A DNA stretch of 47,841 nucleotides from a bacterium (GTDB taxonomy: Bacteria > Zixibacteria > MSB-5A5 > GN15 > FEB-12): NCBI GenBank assembly GCA_030605565.1, contig JAUWIB010000074.1:1-47841 (forward strand), read 5' to 3'. The notes beneath the pieces are model-generated. The model saw only the letters and a program-made list of their open reading frames with translations. It ran no database searches and was not told the DNA's origin. Made by a program: the position numbers and the translations under genes. Position 1 is the stretch's first letter; every line of letters begins with the position of its first letter. Shown here piece by piece: positions 9,513 through 19,660 of the stretch.

Positions 9513-10115
9513 TCAGGTCTTGACCTGTTGAGCCGCCAGTTGGCGACCCCGCTCGAACGCCGTCAGGTTGATCTCGACAAACTTCGGTTTGACCTTGGTC
9601 TTGATGGCCTCGTTCCACGACTCTGTATCGAACGGCAAGTAACCGGACATCACCCCCAGAAGGATAGTATTCACCAGCCTCGGGTTGCCCAACTCGCGCG
9701 CGATGGCGTCAGCTTCAACCCCGATCACATTGGCCAGCTTCTTCTTCATACGTTCGAGAGCGTCGTAGGGATAGGTCAGGTCCTTTGTCGATGTCACTAT
9801 CGCCGGTATCAGGGAAGTCGTAGACACGATCGCCACCCCGTCCTTCTTCATCCAATCAACCGCCCGCAAGCCCTCGGCCTGTTCGAACGAAATCAGAACA
9901 TCGGCCTGGCCGTATGGAATTGTCGGCGAGAACACCCTGGGGCCGATGCGGACGTGCGAAGATACTACTCCGCCACGCTGGGCCATGCCGTGGATCTCGG
10001 ATTTCTTAACATCCAGGCCCGCTCTGATGGCCACTTCGGAGATCAACTCGGAGGCGAGCAAGACGCCCTGGCCACCGACACCTACTATCAGTATGCTGTA
10101 TTCATTATCAGACAT
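9513..10115 (-). CDS. iorB: Indolepyruvate:ferredoxin oxidoreductase beta subunit
   Basis: MSDNEYSILIVGVGGQGVLLASELISEVAIRAGLDVKKSEIHGMAQRGGVVSSHVRIG; adjacent to iorA. Confidence 0.92.
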   Translation of the reverse strand: MSDNEYSILIVGVGGQGVLLASELISEVAIRAGLDVKKSEIHGMAQRGGVVSSHVRIGPRVFSPTIPYGQADVLISFEQAEGLRAVDWMKKDGVAIVSTTSLIPAIVTSTKDLTYPYDALERMKKKLANVIGVEADAIARELGNPRLVNTILLGVMSGYLPFDTESWNEAIKTKVKPKFVEINLTAFERGRQLAAQQVKT

Positions 10116-10123
10116 CTTCTCAC

Positions 10124-11905
10124 CTACGCTTTCACAAATTGACTTTTGAGAACGATGCATTCTTCCGGGCAGATCTGAGCACAGAGAGTACAGCCGGTGC
10201 AAAGCGATTCATCGATAATCGCCTTGGGATGCCCGTGCTCGTTGGTTTCCTCCGCCGCCGCGATAGCCGGACACGAAATGCGGAAACATGCCGAGCAGCC
10301 GTTGCAGGCCTCCAGATCGACCACGTATGGTTCGTCCATGATCCTTTTCGGCATCAGGACGCACGGGCGGGATGTAATCACCACCGATGGCTCGTCGGCC
10401 GCCATCTCTTCTTTGATCGTTTTGATGCACTGGTCGTAGTTGTACGCGTCGACTTCACGGATACGCTTGACACCCAGCGCCCTACAGAGCGTGGGAATGT
10501 CGACCTGTCCGGCCTCGCCACCCATCAGTGTCCGCCCGGTGCCGGGATGTTCCTGTCCCCCGGTCATGGCGGTGGCGCGGTTGTCGAGGATTGCCACCGT
10601 TACATTGCTCTTGTTATAGCAGGCATCAAGCAATCCGGTGATGCCCGAGTGCATGAAAGTCGAGTCACCGATCACCGCCACCGCCCCCTTCCTGGAACCG
10701 TCAACTCGTTCCATGCCGATAGCAGTCCCGATCGACGCGCCCATACAGATACAGGTATCCAGCGCCTTCAGCGGTGGCAGGGTACCGAGCGTATAGCAAC
10801 CGATATCACCCGTCACCGTGACCTTGAGTTTCTTAAGCGCCATGAATACTCCGCGATGGGGACAACCAGGGCACAAAACCGGTGGCCTGGGAAACATCTG
10901 TTCTTCGGGCGGCACCTCGGCAATGGCGATCTCTTTCAGAACGCCCGCCTTTTTCAAGCCTTGCGCCACCCGGTACGGCGAGTATTCGCCGCGATGACCG
11001 AAGAACTTTTTTCCTTCGACTTTGATCCCCGCCGCCAGTATCTGATCCTCGTAGAACGGTTCCAGTTCCTCAACCACGATTGCTTTGTCATGGCTCTTGA
11101 CGAACTCAGCAATCATCTTCATCGGCAGCGGGAAACTCATCCCGAGCTTAAGGTAATCCAAACCGGGTGCGACTTCCTTAGTGTACTGATAGGCGATGCC
11201 ACCCGTGATGATGCCGATCTTCGAGCCATTGTTTTCAATGACATTGAACGGCGACTGTTCGGCAAACTCCTGCAATTTCTTCAGGCGCTCCCGGACCACC
11301 TTGTGACGCCCGCGCGCGTAGGCGGGAATCATCACGTATTTGGCGGCATCCTTCGTGAACTTTGTCTGCTCCGTCTTGATCGGATCGTTGATTTCCACGA
11401 TTCCCTTGGCGTGTGAGATGCGCGTTGTCAACCGCAGCAACACCGGCGTGTCGAACTCCTCCGAAATCTCGTAAGCCGCCAGGAGCATCGTCTTGGCTTC
11501 CTGACTGTCCGATGGTTCCAACAGCGGCACCTGTGCAAACTTGGCATAGTGCCGGTTGTCCTGCTCATTCTGCGAGGAGTGCATCTCCGGATCATCGGCA
11601 CACACGAGCACGAACCCACCCCCAACACCTGTATACGAGTGTGTCATGAACGGGTCCGCTGCTACATTCAGGCCGACATGCTTCATCGCCACCATGGCCC
11701 GCGCGCCCCCCAGCGACGCGCCGATCCCCACCTCGTAGGCCACCTTCTCATTGGGCGACCACTGCGAATAAACACTGCGATATTTCGCCGCAATCGTCTC
11801 GAGTATCTCTGTCGACGGTGTCCCCGGATAGGCCGAGGCGAGTTTCACATCCGCCTCGAACGCCCCTCGGGCCACTGCCTCATTTCCCGACATCAGTTCT
11901 TTCAT
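10124..11905 (-). CDS. iorA: Indolepyruvate:ferredoxin oxidoreductase alpha subunit
   Basis: MKELMSGNEAVARGAFEADVKLASAYPGTPSTEILETIA; TPP-binding GDIGCYTLGTLPP; C-terminal CNGCSACFRISCP and CTGCTLCAQICP Fe-S motifs. Confidence 0.95.
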   Translation of the reverse strand: MKELMSGNEAVARGAFEADVKLASAYPGTPSTEILETIAAKYRSVYSQWSPNEKVAYEVGIGASLGGARAMVAMKHVGLNVAADPFMTHSYTGVGGGFVLVCADDPEMHSSQNEQDNRHYAKFAQVPLLEPSDSQEAKTMLLAAYEISEEFDTPVLLRLTTRISHAKGIVEINDPIKTEQTKFTKDAAKYVMIPAYARGRHKVVRERLKKLQEFAEQSPFNVIENNGSKIGIITGGIAYQYTKEVAPGLDYLKLGMSFPLPMKMIAEFVKSHDKAIVVEELEPFYEDQILAAGIKVEGKKFFGHRGEYSPYRVAQGLKKAGVLKEIAIAEVPPEEQMFPRPPVLCPGCPHRGVFMALKKLKVTVTGDIGCYTLGTLPPLKALDTCICMGASIGTAIGMERVDGSRKGAVAVIGDSTFMHSGITGLLDACYNKSNVTVAILDNRATAMTGGQEHPGTGRTLMGGEAGQVDIPTLCRALGVKRIREVDAYNYDQCIKTIKEEMAADEPSVVITSRPCVLMPKRIMDEPYVVDLEACNGCSACFRISCPAIAAAEETNEHGHPKAIIDESLCTGCTLCAQICPEECIVLKSQFVKA

Positions 11906-12013
11906 CGTTGTCTCTCGATCTATACTGTCAACTTCTCTTGTCGCATTCAATCAAACCCGGCACCGGTACCCCACCCAAAGCGCAACGTCGGGTGGGTTGG
12001 CGAAGCCTGGTAG

Positions 12014-12036
12014 GGCAGGATCCCTGTGATCCTGCC
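12014..12036. repeat. Perfect 9-bp-stem intergenic hairpin
   Basis: GGCAGGATC-CCTGT-GATCCTGCC. Confidence 0.75.
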
Positions 12037-12079
12037 GGCCGCTTCACACCATCACCCCGAACTCCTTCCAACCTCACCC

Positions 12080-12130
12080 TGAGCGAAGTCGAAGGGTGAG
12101 CGGAGTCGAAAGGTGAGCACAATCGAAGGG
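12080..12130. repeat. 17-bp unit in three tandem copies
   Basis: TGAGCGAAGTCGAAGGG / TGAGCGGAGTCGAAAGG / TGAGCACAATCGAAGGG; a single copy also at 9410-9426. Confidence 0.85.
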
Positions 12131-12241
12131 CAACGTGGACCATCCGACCGCACACGTGAACGTTTTCACGAGGAGAATGATAATACACACTGACTTTGTT
12201 GGCAATAGGCAACCCCCAAAAAAGTCTTGCACAATCGACAT

Positions 12242-12292
12242 AGTTGTCCGTTATTAGGTTAGAGATAGGGTTAGCAAAGGTAACGGACAACT
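12242..12292 (+). promoter_or_regulatory. Perfect 12-bp inverted repeat with 27-nt loop upstream of the lipoprotein gene
   Basis: AGTTGTCCGTTA (12242-12253) and TAACGGACAACT (12281-12292). Confidence 0.6.
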
Positions 12293-12324
12293 CGGGCCTT
12301 ACCATAAGGCGGAGGCTAATTGAA

Positions 12325-12816
12325 ATGAAATACGCGATGTCGTTTTTAGTTGTAGTTCTTGCGGTCGGAATGACTGCCTGCGATTCGGACAATTCGACTG
12401 GACCACTTGCACCTATTGGCATACAAAAGCTCATCGGCGATTTGCCACATAAACCAATCGACCCTCAACAACTCATCGGCCGTTGGGAAGGAACCTATCA
12501 ATTCACATCGCATCATATCACTAATGCACCTCACAGAGTCAGATTCAACATCCAGATGGAGTTTACCGACACTTCCTACTGGTTCGACGAAGTTCCTTCG
12601 TCCGGTATCTGCAGCAATTACGGCGGAGGACCTTACTGGGTTGAAAACAGACAAATGAGATTCGAAGACCACACATTTCGACCTGCTCTCTGTATCTTCT
12701 ACTGTCTCATGCATGGCAGTTTCTCCTACCGAAACAACCAGGATGTGACGTTCTTGAATTTGATTCACCACTCTCGTGACTTCCGCGTACAGGTGAAACT
12801 AAGGAAGGTCGAATAG
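12325..12816 (+). CDS. Small hypothetical lipoprotein
   Basis: MKYAMSFLVVVLAVGMTACDSDNSTG signal peptide and lipobox; GGAGG ribosome-binding site upstream; LIGRWEGTYQF body. Confidence 0.75.
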   Translation: MKYAMSFLVVVLAVGMTACDSDNSTGPLAPIGIQKLIGDLPHKPIDPQQLIGRWEGTYQFTSHHITNAPHRVRFNIQMEFTDTSYWFDEVPSSGICSNYGGGPYWVENRQMRFEDHTFRPALCIFYCLMHGSFSYRNNQDVTFLNLIHHSRDFRVQVKLRKVE

Positions 12817-12880
12817 CCAGTTCTCCACCACCGTGAGGCAAAACCAATTAGGCAGCCTGAAACCTTATTATCCTGTGCCC

Positions 12881-13006
12881 GGCAGATGTCCACATCTGCC
12901 GCCAAGACTCTACAGACAGCGCGGCGCATGTGGACATACGCCACGCACGTAGCGGTCATCTCAGCCGCCTAAACCGCTGGAATCATCCCGGATTCCAAAA
13001 TCCGGG
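12881..13006. repeat. Cluster of three palindromes/hairpins upstream of the SUF promoter
   Basis: GGCAGATGT-CC-ACATCTGCC (12881-12900); GGCGCATGT-GG-ACATACGCC (12923-12942, one mismatch); CCCGGATT-CCAA-AATCCGGG (12987-13006). Confidence 0.8.
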
Positions 13007-13043
13007 AACAAATCACGCCTGCCAACAATTACACAAATAATAC

Positions 13044-13072
13044 TTTACATTTTTGTAAGGTATTTGTATAAT
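13044..13072 (+). promoter_or_regulatory. Sigma70-like promoter of the SUF operon with an internal inverted repeat
   Basis: TTTACA (13044-13049)-N17-TATAAT (13067-13072); TTACA-TTTT-TGTAA (13045-13058) overlaps the -35 and spacer. Confidence 0.75.
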
Positions 13073-13114
13073 GGACGCCCGGTTGTTGAAACGTAGATCG
13101 GTTTAGGAAATGTT

Positions 13115-13591
13115 ATGAGAATGTCGGCCACAGAAGAATACGGATTGCGATGCCTGTTGGTGCTGGCCCGTCAGGGCACTGAGGGGCAGATGTCGGTTTC
13201 CGATATCGCCGAGGCGGAAGGTATCTCGGTGCCGTACGCATCCAAGCTGCTGGCTATAATGCGTCAGGCCGGTCTGGTTACGGCGGTGCGAGGTCGCAAG
13301 GGCGGGTTTCGCATTCGTCGTGAACCGAGTGAGATAAATCTGTTGGAAGTAATCACCAAACTCGGCGGTCCGCTGCTGGACCCCGATCACTGCGCCAAGC
13401 GCACCGGCCAACTCGAACAGTGCATCCATACCGACAATTGTTCCGTGCATGATATCCTCGGTAGCCTGGCCGGGAAAATCGCCGGCTTCCTGGCCGGAAC
13501 AACCCTAAACGATCTGATTGAGAAGGAGCGTCTTATGGTGCTGCCGCGAGTTGGTAGCGACCAGTCGGACGCAAAGCAGATACAAGGATAG
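13115..13591 (+). CDS. Rrf2/IscR-family transcriptional regulator (SufR/IscR-like)
   Basis: MRMSATEEYGLRCLLVLARQG...VPYASKLLAIMRQAGLVTAVRGRKGGFRI; cysteines C-x9-C-x5-C; first gene of the SUF operon. Confidence 0.9.
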   Translation: MRMSATEEYGLRCLLVLARQGTEGQMSVSDIAEAEGISVPYASKLLAIMRQAGLVTAVRGRKGGFRIRREPSEINLLEVITKLGGPLLDPDHCAKRTGQLEQCIHTDNCSVHDILGSLAGKIAGFLAGTTLNDLIEKERLMVLPRVGSDQSDAKQIQG

Positions 13592-13636
13592 ATTCACATT
13601 GACCATGTTGTCCATACATAGAAGGATTATGCAGCC

Positions 13637-14407
13637 ATGACTGACAAGCAGTCTCTGTTTGAGTTCAAGGATATACACGTTGCCGTTGAGGACAAAGAGG
13701 TGGTGTCCGGGGTGTCGCTCACAATCGCGCCCGGCGAGATTCATGCCATCATGGGCCCCAACGGTTCCGGCAAGTCTTCCCTCTCCAACGCTCTCATGGG
13801 ACACCCCGACTACGCCATCACCAAAGGCGAAGCTTATCTTGACGGTCGCAACATACTGGATATGTCCGCCGACCAACGTTCACGCGCCGGGTTGTTTCTG
13901 GCCTTTCAATATCCGCTGGCAATTCCGGGCGTCTCGGTGGCCAACTTCATGCGGGCCGCCCTGAAATCCCACCGCGGCAAAGATGCCAACATGTCCGATT
14001 TCCGCAAACTCTTCAAAGCCGAGATGAAGGCGCTGTCTGTTGATGAATCATTCGCCACTCGTTACTTGAACGATGGTTTCTCCGGCGGCGAGAAGAAGCG
14101 CATTGAGATCCTGCAGCTTTCGATGCTCCAGCCCAAGATGGCGCTGCTGGACGAGACGGATTCCGGACTTGATATCGACGCTCTGAAGACGGTTTCGGAA
14201 GGGATCAATCGATTTCACTCGGACGCCAACGGCATCCTGCTGGTGACACATTACCAGCGGCTGCTCAACTACGTCAAGCCACAACATGTTCATGTCATGA
14301 TGCATGGCAAGTTTGTCAAGCACGGCGGTCCGGAACTGGCCTTGAAACTTGAGGAACTCGGGTACGAATGGGTGGCGCAGGAGTTGGCGGAGAAAGCCAG
14401 GGTGTAA
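13637..14407 (+). CDS. sufC: Fe-S cluster assembly ATPase SufC
   Basis: [27 protein letters not shown]...[37 protein letters not shown]. Confidence 0.96.
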   Translation: MTDKQSLFEFKDIHVAVEDKEVVSGVSLTIAPGEIHAIMGPNGSGKSSLSNALMGHPDYAITKGEAYLDGRNILDMSADQRSRAGLFLAFQYPLAIPGVSVANFMRAALKSHRGKDANMSDFRKLFKAEMKALSVDESFATRYLNDGFSGGEKKRIEILQLSMLQPKMALLDETDSGLDIDALKTVSEGINRFHSDANGILLVTHYQRLLNYVKPQHVHVMMHGKFVKHGGPELALKLEELGYEWVAQELAEKARV

Positions 14408-14409
14408 GC

Positions 14410-15843
14410 ATGTCGGACAAGATCAAGCAACAGAACGCGGAGTTGGCTTCGATCGGGGACGATTACGCCACCAAGTATGGTTTTCGCGACCCGATCGACT
14501 ACTTCCACAAAGGGGCCAGGGGGATCAACCACGAAGTGGTTGAGATGATCTCGAAGATGAAGAAAGAACCTCGCTGGATGTCGGACATCCGCCACCAGGC
14601 GCTCGACATCTTCTATTCCAAGCCGATGCCGCAGTGGGGAAACACCGAACTGCTCAGTGAGATCGATTTCGAAAACATCTTCTACTTCATGAAACCGATC
14701 GAAAACCAGCAGCAAAGCTGGGATGACGTCCCGGAATACATCAAGAAAACTTTCGACAAGTTGGGTATCCCCGAAGCCGAGCGCAAGTTTCTCGGCGGCG
14801 TATCGGCGCAGTACGAATCCGAAGTGGTCTACCACTCCATGCGCGAGGATCTGAAAAAGCAGGGGATCATCTTTCTCGACATGGACAGCGCCTTGCGAGA
14901 GTATCCTGAGATCGTCAAGAAATACTTCGGCACGGTAATACCATCCGCCGACAACAAATTCGCCGCCCTGAATACAGCGGCATGGTCCGGCGGATCGTTC
15001 ATCTATGTGCCTCCGGGCATCGACGTTAAGGTACCGCTGCAAGCGTATTTTCGCATCAACGCCGAGAACATGGGACAGTTTGAGCGAACCTTGATCATTG
15101 TCGACAAAGGTTCGCGGCTACACTACATCGAGGGATGCACCGCGCCGGTCTATTCGACCGACTCCCTGCACGCGGCCGTCGTGGAACTGGTCGCTCTGGA
15201 AGGCGCCTACATCAGATACACGACTATTCAGAACTGGTCGCGCAACATCTTCAACCTGGTGACCAAACGCGCGTCGGCGTTCAAGAACGCCACGATCGAA
15301 TGGGTCGACGGCAACCTTGGCTCGCGGTTGACGATGAAATATCCCTGCATTCAGTTGCTGGGCGAGGGCGCCAAGGGTGAGATGCTCTCGGTGGCCTTCG
15401 CCGGCAAAGACCAGCATCAGGACGCCGGGGCCAAGATGATTCATGCCGCACCCAACACTTCCTCGCGGATAACGTCGAAGTCTATCTCAAAGGACAATGG
15501 TCGCGCATCGTACCGTGGCCTTGTCAAAGTTCACAAGAATGCCGCGAACACCAAAGCGTCGGTGCAATGCGACGCCCTTCTCATCGGCGAGAATGCCCGC
15601 AGTGACACTTACCCGACGATGGAAATCGACCACGATCAGGTAAAGATCGAACACGAAGCACGTGTATCCAAAGTTGCCGAAGAACAATTGTTCTACCTGA
15701 CCAGTCGCGGTCTGACCGAGGATGATGCCCGTCTGCTGATTGTAAACGGCTTCATGGAACCTTTCACCAAAGAACTGCCGCTGGAGTATGCGGTGGAACT
15801 GAATCGGCTAATCGAGTTGGAAATGGAGGGATCATTAGGCTGA
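14410..15843 (+). CDS. sufB: Fe-S cluster assembly protein SufB
   Basis: [26 protein letters not shown]...[50 protein letters not shown]. Confidence 0.96.
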   Translation: MSDKIKQQNAELASIGDDYATKYGFRDPIDYFHKGARGINHEVVEMISKMKKEPRWMSDIRHQALDIFYSKPMPQWGNTELLSEIDFENIFYFMKPIENQQQSWDDVPEYIKKTFDKLGIPEAERKFLGGVSAQYESEVVYHSMREDLKKQGIIFLDMDSALREYPEIVKKYFGTVIPSADNKFAALNTAAWSGGSFIYVPPGIDVKVPLQAYFRINAENMGQFERTLIIVDKGSRLHYIEGCTAPVYSTDSLHAAVVELVALEGAYIRYTTIQNWSRNIFNLVTKRASAFKNATIEWVDGNLGSRLTMKYPCIQLLGEGAKGEMLSVAFAGKDQHQDAGAKMIHAAPNTSSRITSKSISKDNGRASYRGLVKVHKNAANTKASVQCDALLIGENARSDTYPTMEIDHDQVKIEHEARVSKVAEEQLFYLTSRGLTEDDARLLIVNGFMEPFTKELPLEYAVELNRLIELEMEGSLG

Positions 15844-17174
15844 TGAATAATCCCACTGTGAACAAAACCGAGAATAGGGATTACCTGATCCCCGAGATGG
15901 CGCCTGAACTGGAGCGCGGTCCGCGCTGGCTTCGTGACGTCCGTCGACGTTCACGCGAAGCGTTTAACAGCGCCCCGGTTCCCCATCGCGGTCTTCACCT
16001 CTGGCGCTATACCGACCCGATGACCTTTCTCGTCGATCGCAGCCAGGTAAGTGATACCGACTATGGTGAGAATTTCGGCGCCGTTGAAAAGATCGTTCGT
16101 GAGCACGTCGAGCACGGCAATCTGGCCGGTGTTGTTACCGATCTGGCCGGTCGCGAAATCGGGTTCCATGGAACGGAGGAGTTGTGTGCTCGCGGTGCTG
16201 TTGTGACAAAGTTGTCCGAGGCGGCCACTGAGCATCCGGAACTGGTTGAGAAATATCTTTACCAACTTGTAAACTCCGCTTGCGGCAAGTTCGAAGCTCT
16301 CAACGGGGCGCTCTGGAACGACGGCATCTTCATCTACATTCCTGACGGCCTGGTGGTTGAAAAACCCCTCCATTTGTTGAGGGAATCCGGCCTCAGCGGC
16401 TCGGCTCAATATCCGCGACTGCTGATCGTCGTAGGCAAAAACGCCGAACTCTCGGTCATCGATGAATACGGTGGTGGTTCGCTCGACGAGAGCCAACCGA
16501 GCAACACCAACAGTGCCGTCGAGATTTTCGGTCTTGCGGACAGCCGCGTCCGCTACGTTTCGCTGCAGCGCCAGGCTCCGGGCATGCATGGCTACATGAC
16601 ACATCGAGCCCGAATCGAACAGGGTGCGACCATGCTGACCGTTCCCCTGGCCTTCGGCGGGGCTGTTTCCAAACAGAATTTCGGCGTGATACTGAATGGC
16701 CGACATTCCGAGAGCAGCATGTTTGGCATGTTGTTTGGCTCGGGCTACCAGCGCTTCGACAATCATACACTCCACCACCATGTGTCGGGAGAGACGACCT
16801 CAAACATCGATTTCAAGGTCGTCTTGCGCGACAAGGCAACCTCGGCCTATACCGGTCTGATTCGAATTGAGAATGACGCCAGGACGTGCGAAGCGTATCA
16901 GGAAAACCGCAACCTGCTATTGAACAGCGGCACCCGCGCCGAGACGATCCCGGAGTTGGAGATACTGAACGAAGACGTCCGATGCTCCCATGGCGCGACA
17001 CTGGGACCTATCGATCCGCTTTCTATTTTCTACCTGCTTTCACGGGGAATTGATGAGGCTGAGGCCGTCCGGATGATCGTATCCGGCTTCGTGATCCCGA
17101 CGTTGCAACAGGTACCGAAAAATCTGCGGGATCGTATCGGGAGTTTCGTCGCCCAACGGTTGGAGGGCAACTGA
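15843..17174 (+). CDS. sufD: Fe-S cluster assembly protein SufD
   Basis: SufB/SufD family C-terminus: AYTGLIRIENDARTCEAYQENRNLLLNSGTRAETIPELEILNEDVRCSHGATLGPID. Confidence 0.93.
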   Translation: MNNPTVNKTENRDYLIPEMAPELERGPRWLRDVRRRSREAFNSAPVPHRGLHLWRYTDPMTFLVDRSQVSDTDYGENFGAVEKIVREHVEHGNLAGVVTDLAGREIGFHGTEELCARGAVVTKLSEAATEHPELVEKYLYQLVNSACGKFEALNGALWNDGIFIYIPDGLVVEKPLHLLRESGLSGSAQYPRLLIVVGKNAELSVIDEYGGGSLDESQPSNTNSAVEIFGLADSRVRYVSLQRQAPGMHGYMTHRARIEQGATMLTVPLAFGGAVSKQNFGVILNGRHSESSMFGMLFGSGYQRFDNHTLHHHVSGETTSNIDFKVVLRDKATSAYTGLIRIENDARTCEAYQENRNLLLNSGTRAETIPELEILNEDVRCSHGATLGPIDPLSIFYLLSRGIDEAEAVRMIVSGFVIPTLQQVPKNLRDRIGSFVAQRLEGN

Positions 17175-17176
17175 CC

Positions 17177-17488
17177 ATGGCCGGTTTCGTGAAAGTTGCC
17201 GTCATCTCCGATATCCCGACCGGAGAGCTTCGCTCCTTCCGGGTCGGTCACACAGACATCGTGGTCTGTAACACGGGCGACGGTTTTCACGCCCTGGCTG
17301 ACAAGTGTTCGCATGATTCGGCGCCTATCAGTGACGGTGATCTGGACGGTAACAATATCGTTTGTCCACGGCACGGAGCGACATTCGACATCCACTCCGG
17401 CGCTGTCACCGGACCGCCGGCAGTGATCGGAATCGATAAGTATGAACTGAAAATCGAAGGTGAGGATATTCTGGTCAAGGTCGACTGA
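17177..17488 (+). CDS. Rieske-type [2Fe-2S] ferredoxin
   Basis: DKCSHDSAPISDG...IVCPRHGATFDIHSG: CxH...CxxH Rieske motifs; embedded in the SUF operon. Confidence 0.92.
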   Translation: MAGFVKVAVISDIPTGELRSFRVGHTDIVVCNTGDGFHALADKCSHDSAPISDGDLDGNNIVCPRHGATFDIHSGAVTGPPAVIGIDKYELKIEGEDILVKVD

Positions 17489-17519
17489 TCTGTGACCTTC
17501 AAGGAACGAGACAACATAG

Positions 17520-18797
17520 ATGCAGACAAATACTAACAACAGACCGGGCACCGTTCAAACGGCGCGATTGCGGCTGGACACCAACCGCATCAAGGGTGAC
17601 TTCCCAATCCTCGAGGAGAAGATCAATGGTCACCGTCTCGTCTATCTCGATAGTGCCGCTACTTCTCAGAAGCCCACGGTGGTCATCAATGCCATTCTCG
17701 ATTTCTATCGTCACAAGAACGCTAACATTCATAGAGGTATCCATTCCCTGGCCGAGAAGGCCACCGCCGCGTACGAACACACCCGGCAGCGGGTAGCACA
17801 TTTCATCGGCGACGTCGATCCCGAGGAAGTGATCTTTACGCGCGGCGCCACCGAGGGGATTAATCTGCTGGCGTTCTCCTGGGGCGAGGCCAATATCGAG
17901 GAAGGCGACGAGATCGTCATCACTGAGATGGAGCACCATGCCAACCTGGTGCCGTGGGTTATCCTCGCGCAGAAGAAAAAGGCGATACTCAAACGAATCC
18001 CAATCACTCTTTGCGGCCATCTCGACTTGAGCAACATCGACGAGATCATCACTCCGAAGACGAAGCTGCTGGCCCTGACGCACATGTCGAACGTCCTGGG
18101 CACGGTCAATCCGGTGGCGGAACTGACGGAGTTGGCGCACCGGCAGGGCGCCATTGTGCTCGCGGACGGCGCGCAGGCGGTGCCGCACATGGCCGTCGAT
18201 GTCAAGGCGCTTGGGGTTGACTTCTACGCTTTCTCATCGCACAAAATGCTGGGTCCGACCGGCGTCGGCGTCCTTTATGGAAAGCGTGCCTTGCTTGAGG
18301 CCATGCCGCCGTTCAACATGGGTGGAGAGATGATCCGTGAGGTTCATTTCGATCGCATCACCTGGAATGAAATCCCGCACAAGTTCGAAGCCGGCACGCC
18401 GGACATCGCTAATGTCGTAGCCTTCGAGGCCGCTCTGACCTATCTCGAAGAGCTTGGCATGGACAAGATCAGGGAACATGAAATCGCGCTGACGAAGTAT
18501 GCGATTGGCCGTCTGTCTGAAATCGACGGGCTTGAAATCCAGGGTCCCCAGGAGGCCGAGTTGCGCGGCGGTGCAATCAGCTTCACCGACCACGATATTC
18601 ACCCCCACGACATCAGCACTTTTCTCGACACCAAGGGGATCGCCATCAGAGCGGGTCACCATTGCGCCCAGCCTCTGATGAGAATTCTGGGTAAAATAGC
18701 GACCGCGCGCGCATCGCTGTACATTTACAATGACGAGGCGGATATCGATGCTCTGATCGACGCTTTGATAGACATGAGGAGGTACTTCGGAGTATGA
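17520..18797 (+). CDS. sufS: Cysteine desulfurase SufS
   Basis: FPILEEKINGHRLVYLDSAATSQKP...DFYAFSSHKMLGPTGVGVLYGKR...IRAGHHCAQPLM. Confidence 0.96.
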   Translation: MQTNTNNRPGTVQTARLRLDTNRIKGDFPILEEKINGHRLVYLDSAATSQKPTVVINAILDFYRHKNANIHRGIHSLAEKATAAYEHTRQRVAHFIGDVDPEEVIFTRGATEGINLLAFSWGEANIEEGDEIVITEMEHHANLVPWVILAQKKKAILKRIPITLCGHLDLSNIDEIITPKTKLLALTHMSNVLGTVNPVAELTELAHRQGAIVLADGAQAVPHMAVDVKALGVDFYAFSSHKMLGPTGVGVLYGKRALLEAMPPFNMGGEMIREVHFDRITWNEIPHKFEAGTPDIANVVAFEAALTYLEELGMDKIREHEIALTKYAIGRLSEIDGLEIQGPQEAELRGGAISFTDHDIHPHDISTFLDTKGIAIRAGHHCAQPLMRILGKIATARASLYIYNDEADIDALIDALIDMRRYFGV

Positions 18798-19273
18798 GTG
18801 AGCCACTGGACGACATGTACCGTGATATAATCATGGACCATTATCGCTCGCCGCGCGGCAAGCAACCGGTCAAAAGCGCCGACATCAAATCCGACGGATC
18901 CAACCCGGCCTGCGGTGACGAACTCGAGATGCAGGTCGAGATGGCCGGTGGTACGCTCAAGCACATCCATGTCGACTGCAAGGGCTGCGCCATCTCAGTG
19001 GCATCCGGATCGATGTTGGCGGAGATAGTCGAAGGGCGACCGCTTGAGGAAGCCCGACGAATCGCCGAGTTGGTGCGCCGCATGTTGAAAGGTGAAGATG
19101 TCGAGTTGCCGGATGACCTGGGGGATCTCGACGCTCTAAAAGGCGTGCGGCAGTTTCCGGTCCGCATCAAGTGCGCGCTCTTGTCCTGGGTTACCCTGAT
19201 CAATGGTCTGGAAAACTACGAACGGGGCCAGACCGATAGCGATACACCGGCGACGACCGAGGATAAAGAATGA
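18794..19273 (+). CDS. sufU: SUF scaffold/sulfur-transfer protein SufU
   Basis: MYRDIIMDHYRSPRGKQPV...NPACGDELEMQVEM...CKGCAISVASGSMLAEIVEG; 4-nt overlap with sufS. Confidence 0.94.
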   Translation: MSEPLDDMYRDIIMDHYRSPRGKQPVKSADIKSDGSNPACGDELEMQVEMAGGTLKHIHVDCKGCAISVASGSMLAEIVEGRPLEEARRIAELVRRMLKGEDVELPDDLGDLDALKGVRQFPVRIKCALLSWVTLINGLENYERGQTDSDTPATTEDKE

Positions 19274-19324
19274 TGGCGATGGTGTTGAAACATCACGGTC
19301 TTCTGGATTGAAGGATACACAAGC

Positions 19325-19636
19325 ATGCCATTACCGAAGAAGGAAGAGGTTCTCGAGGCGCTGAAACCGGTGCGCGACCCGGAGATACAGGTCGGCATCG
19401 TCGATCTCGGACTCATCTATGATATCGATATAGAGCCGGACGGTCTGGTCCAAATCAAAATGACCCTCACTACTCCCGCCTGCCCCTATGGCGAGATGCT
19501 GATCAACATGGCGCACCGTGCCGTGCAGGTCCTCGACGGTGTGACCGAGGTCAGGATTGCTCTCGTCTGGGAACCGGTCTGGGACCCTAAGGAAATGGCC
19601 TCCGAAGAAGCCAAAGATGCGCTCGGTATTTGGTGA
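19325..19636 (+). CDS. SufT/MIP18-like (DUF59) Fe-S assembly factor
   Basis: EEVLEALKPVRDPEIQVGIVDLGLIYDIDI...MTLTTPACPYGEMLINMAHRAV. Confidence 0.9.
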   Translation: MPLPKKEEVLEALKPVRDPEIQVGIVDLGLIYDIDIEPDGLVQIKMTLTTPACPYGEMLINMAHRAVQVLDGVTEVRIALVWEPVWDPKEMASEEAKDALGIW

Positions 19637-19660
19637 GACCCGCCTCGTGCGGCCTAATGC

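Noticed and set aside
10139-11416. 425-aa plus-strand ORF
   Set aside because: Antisense shadow of iorA; no recognisable domain and His/Arg-rich composition.
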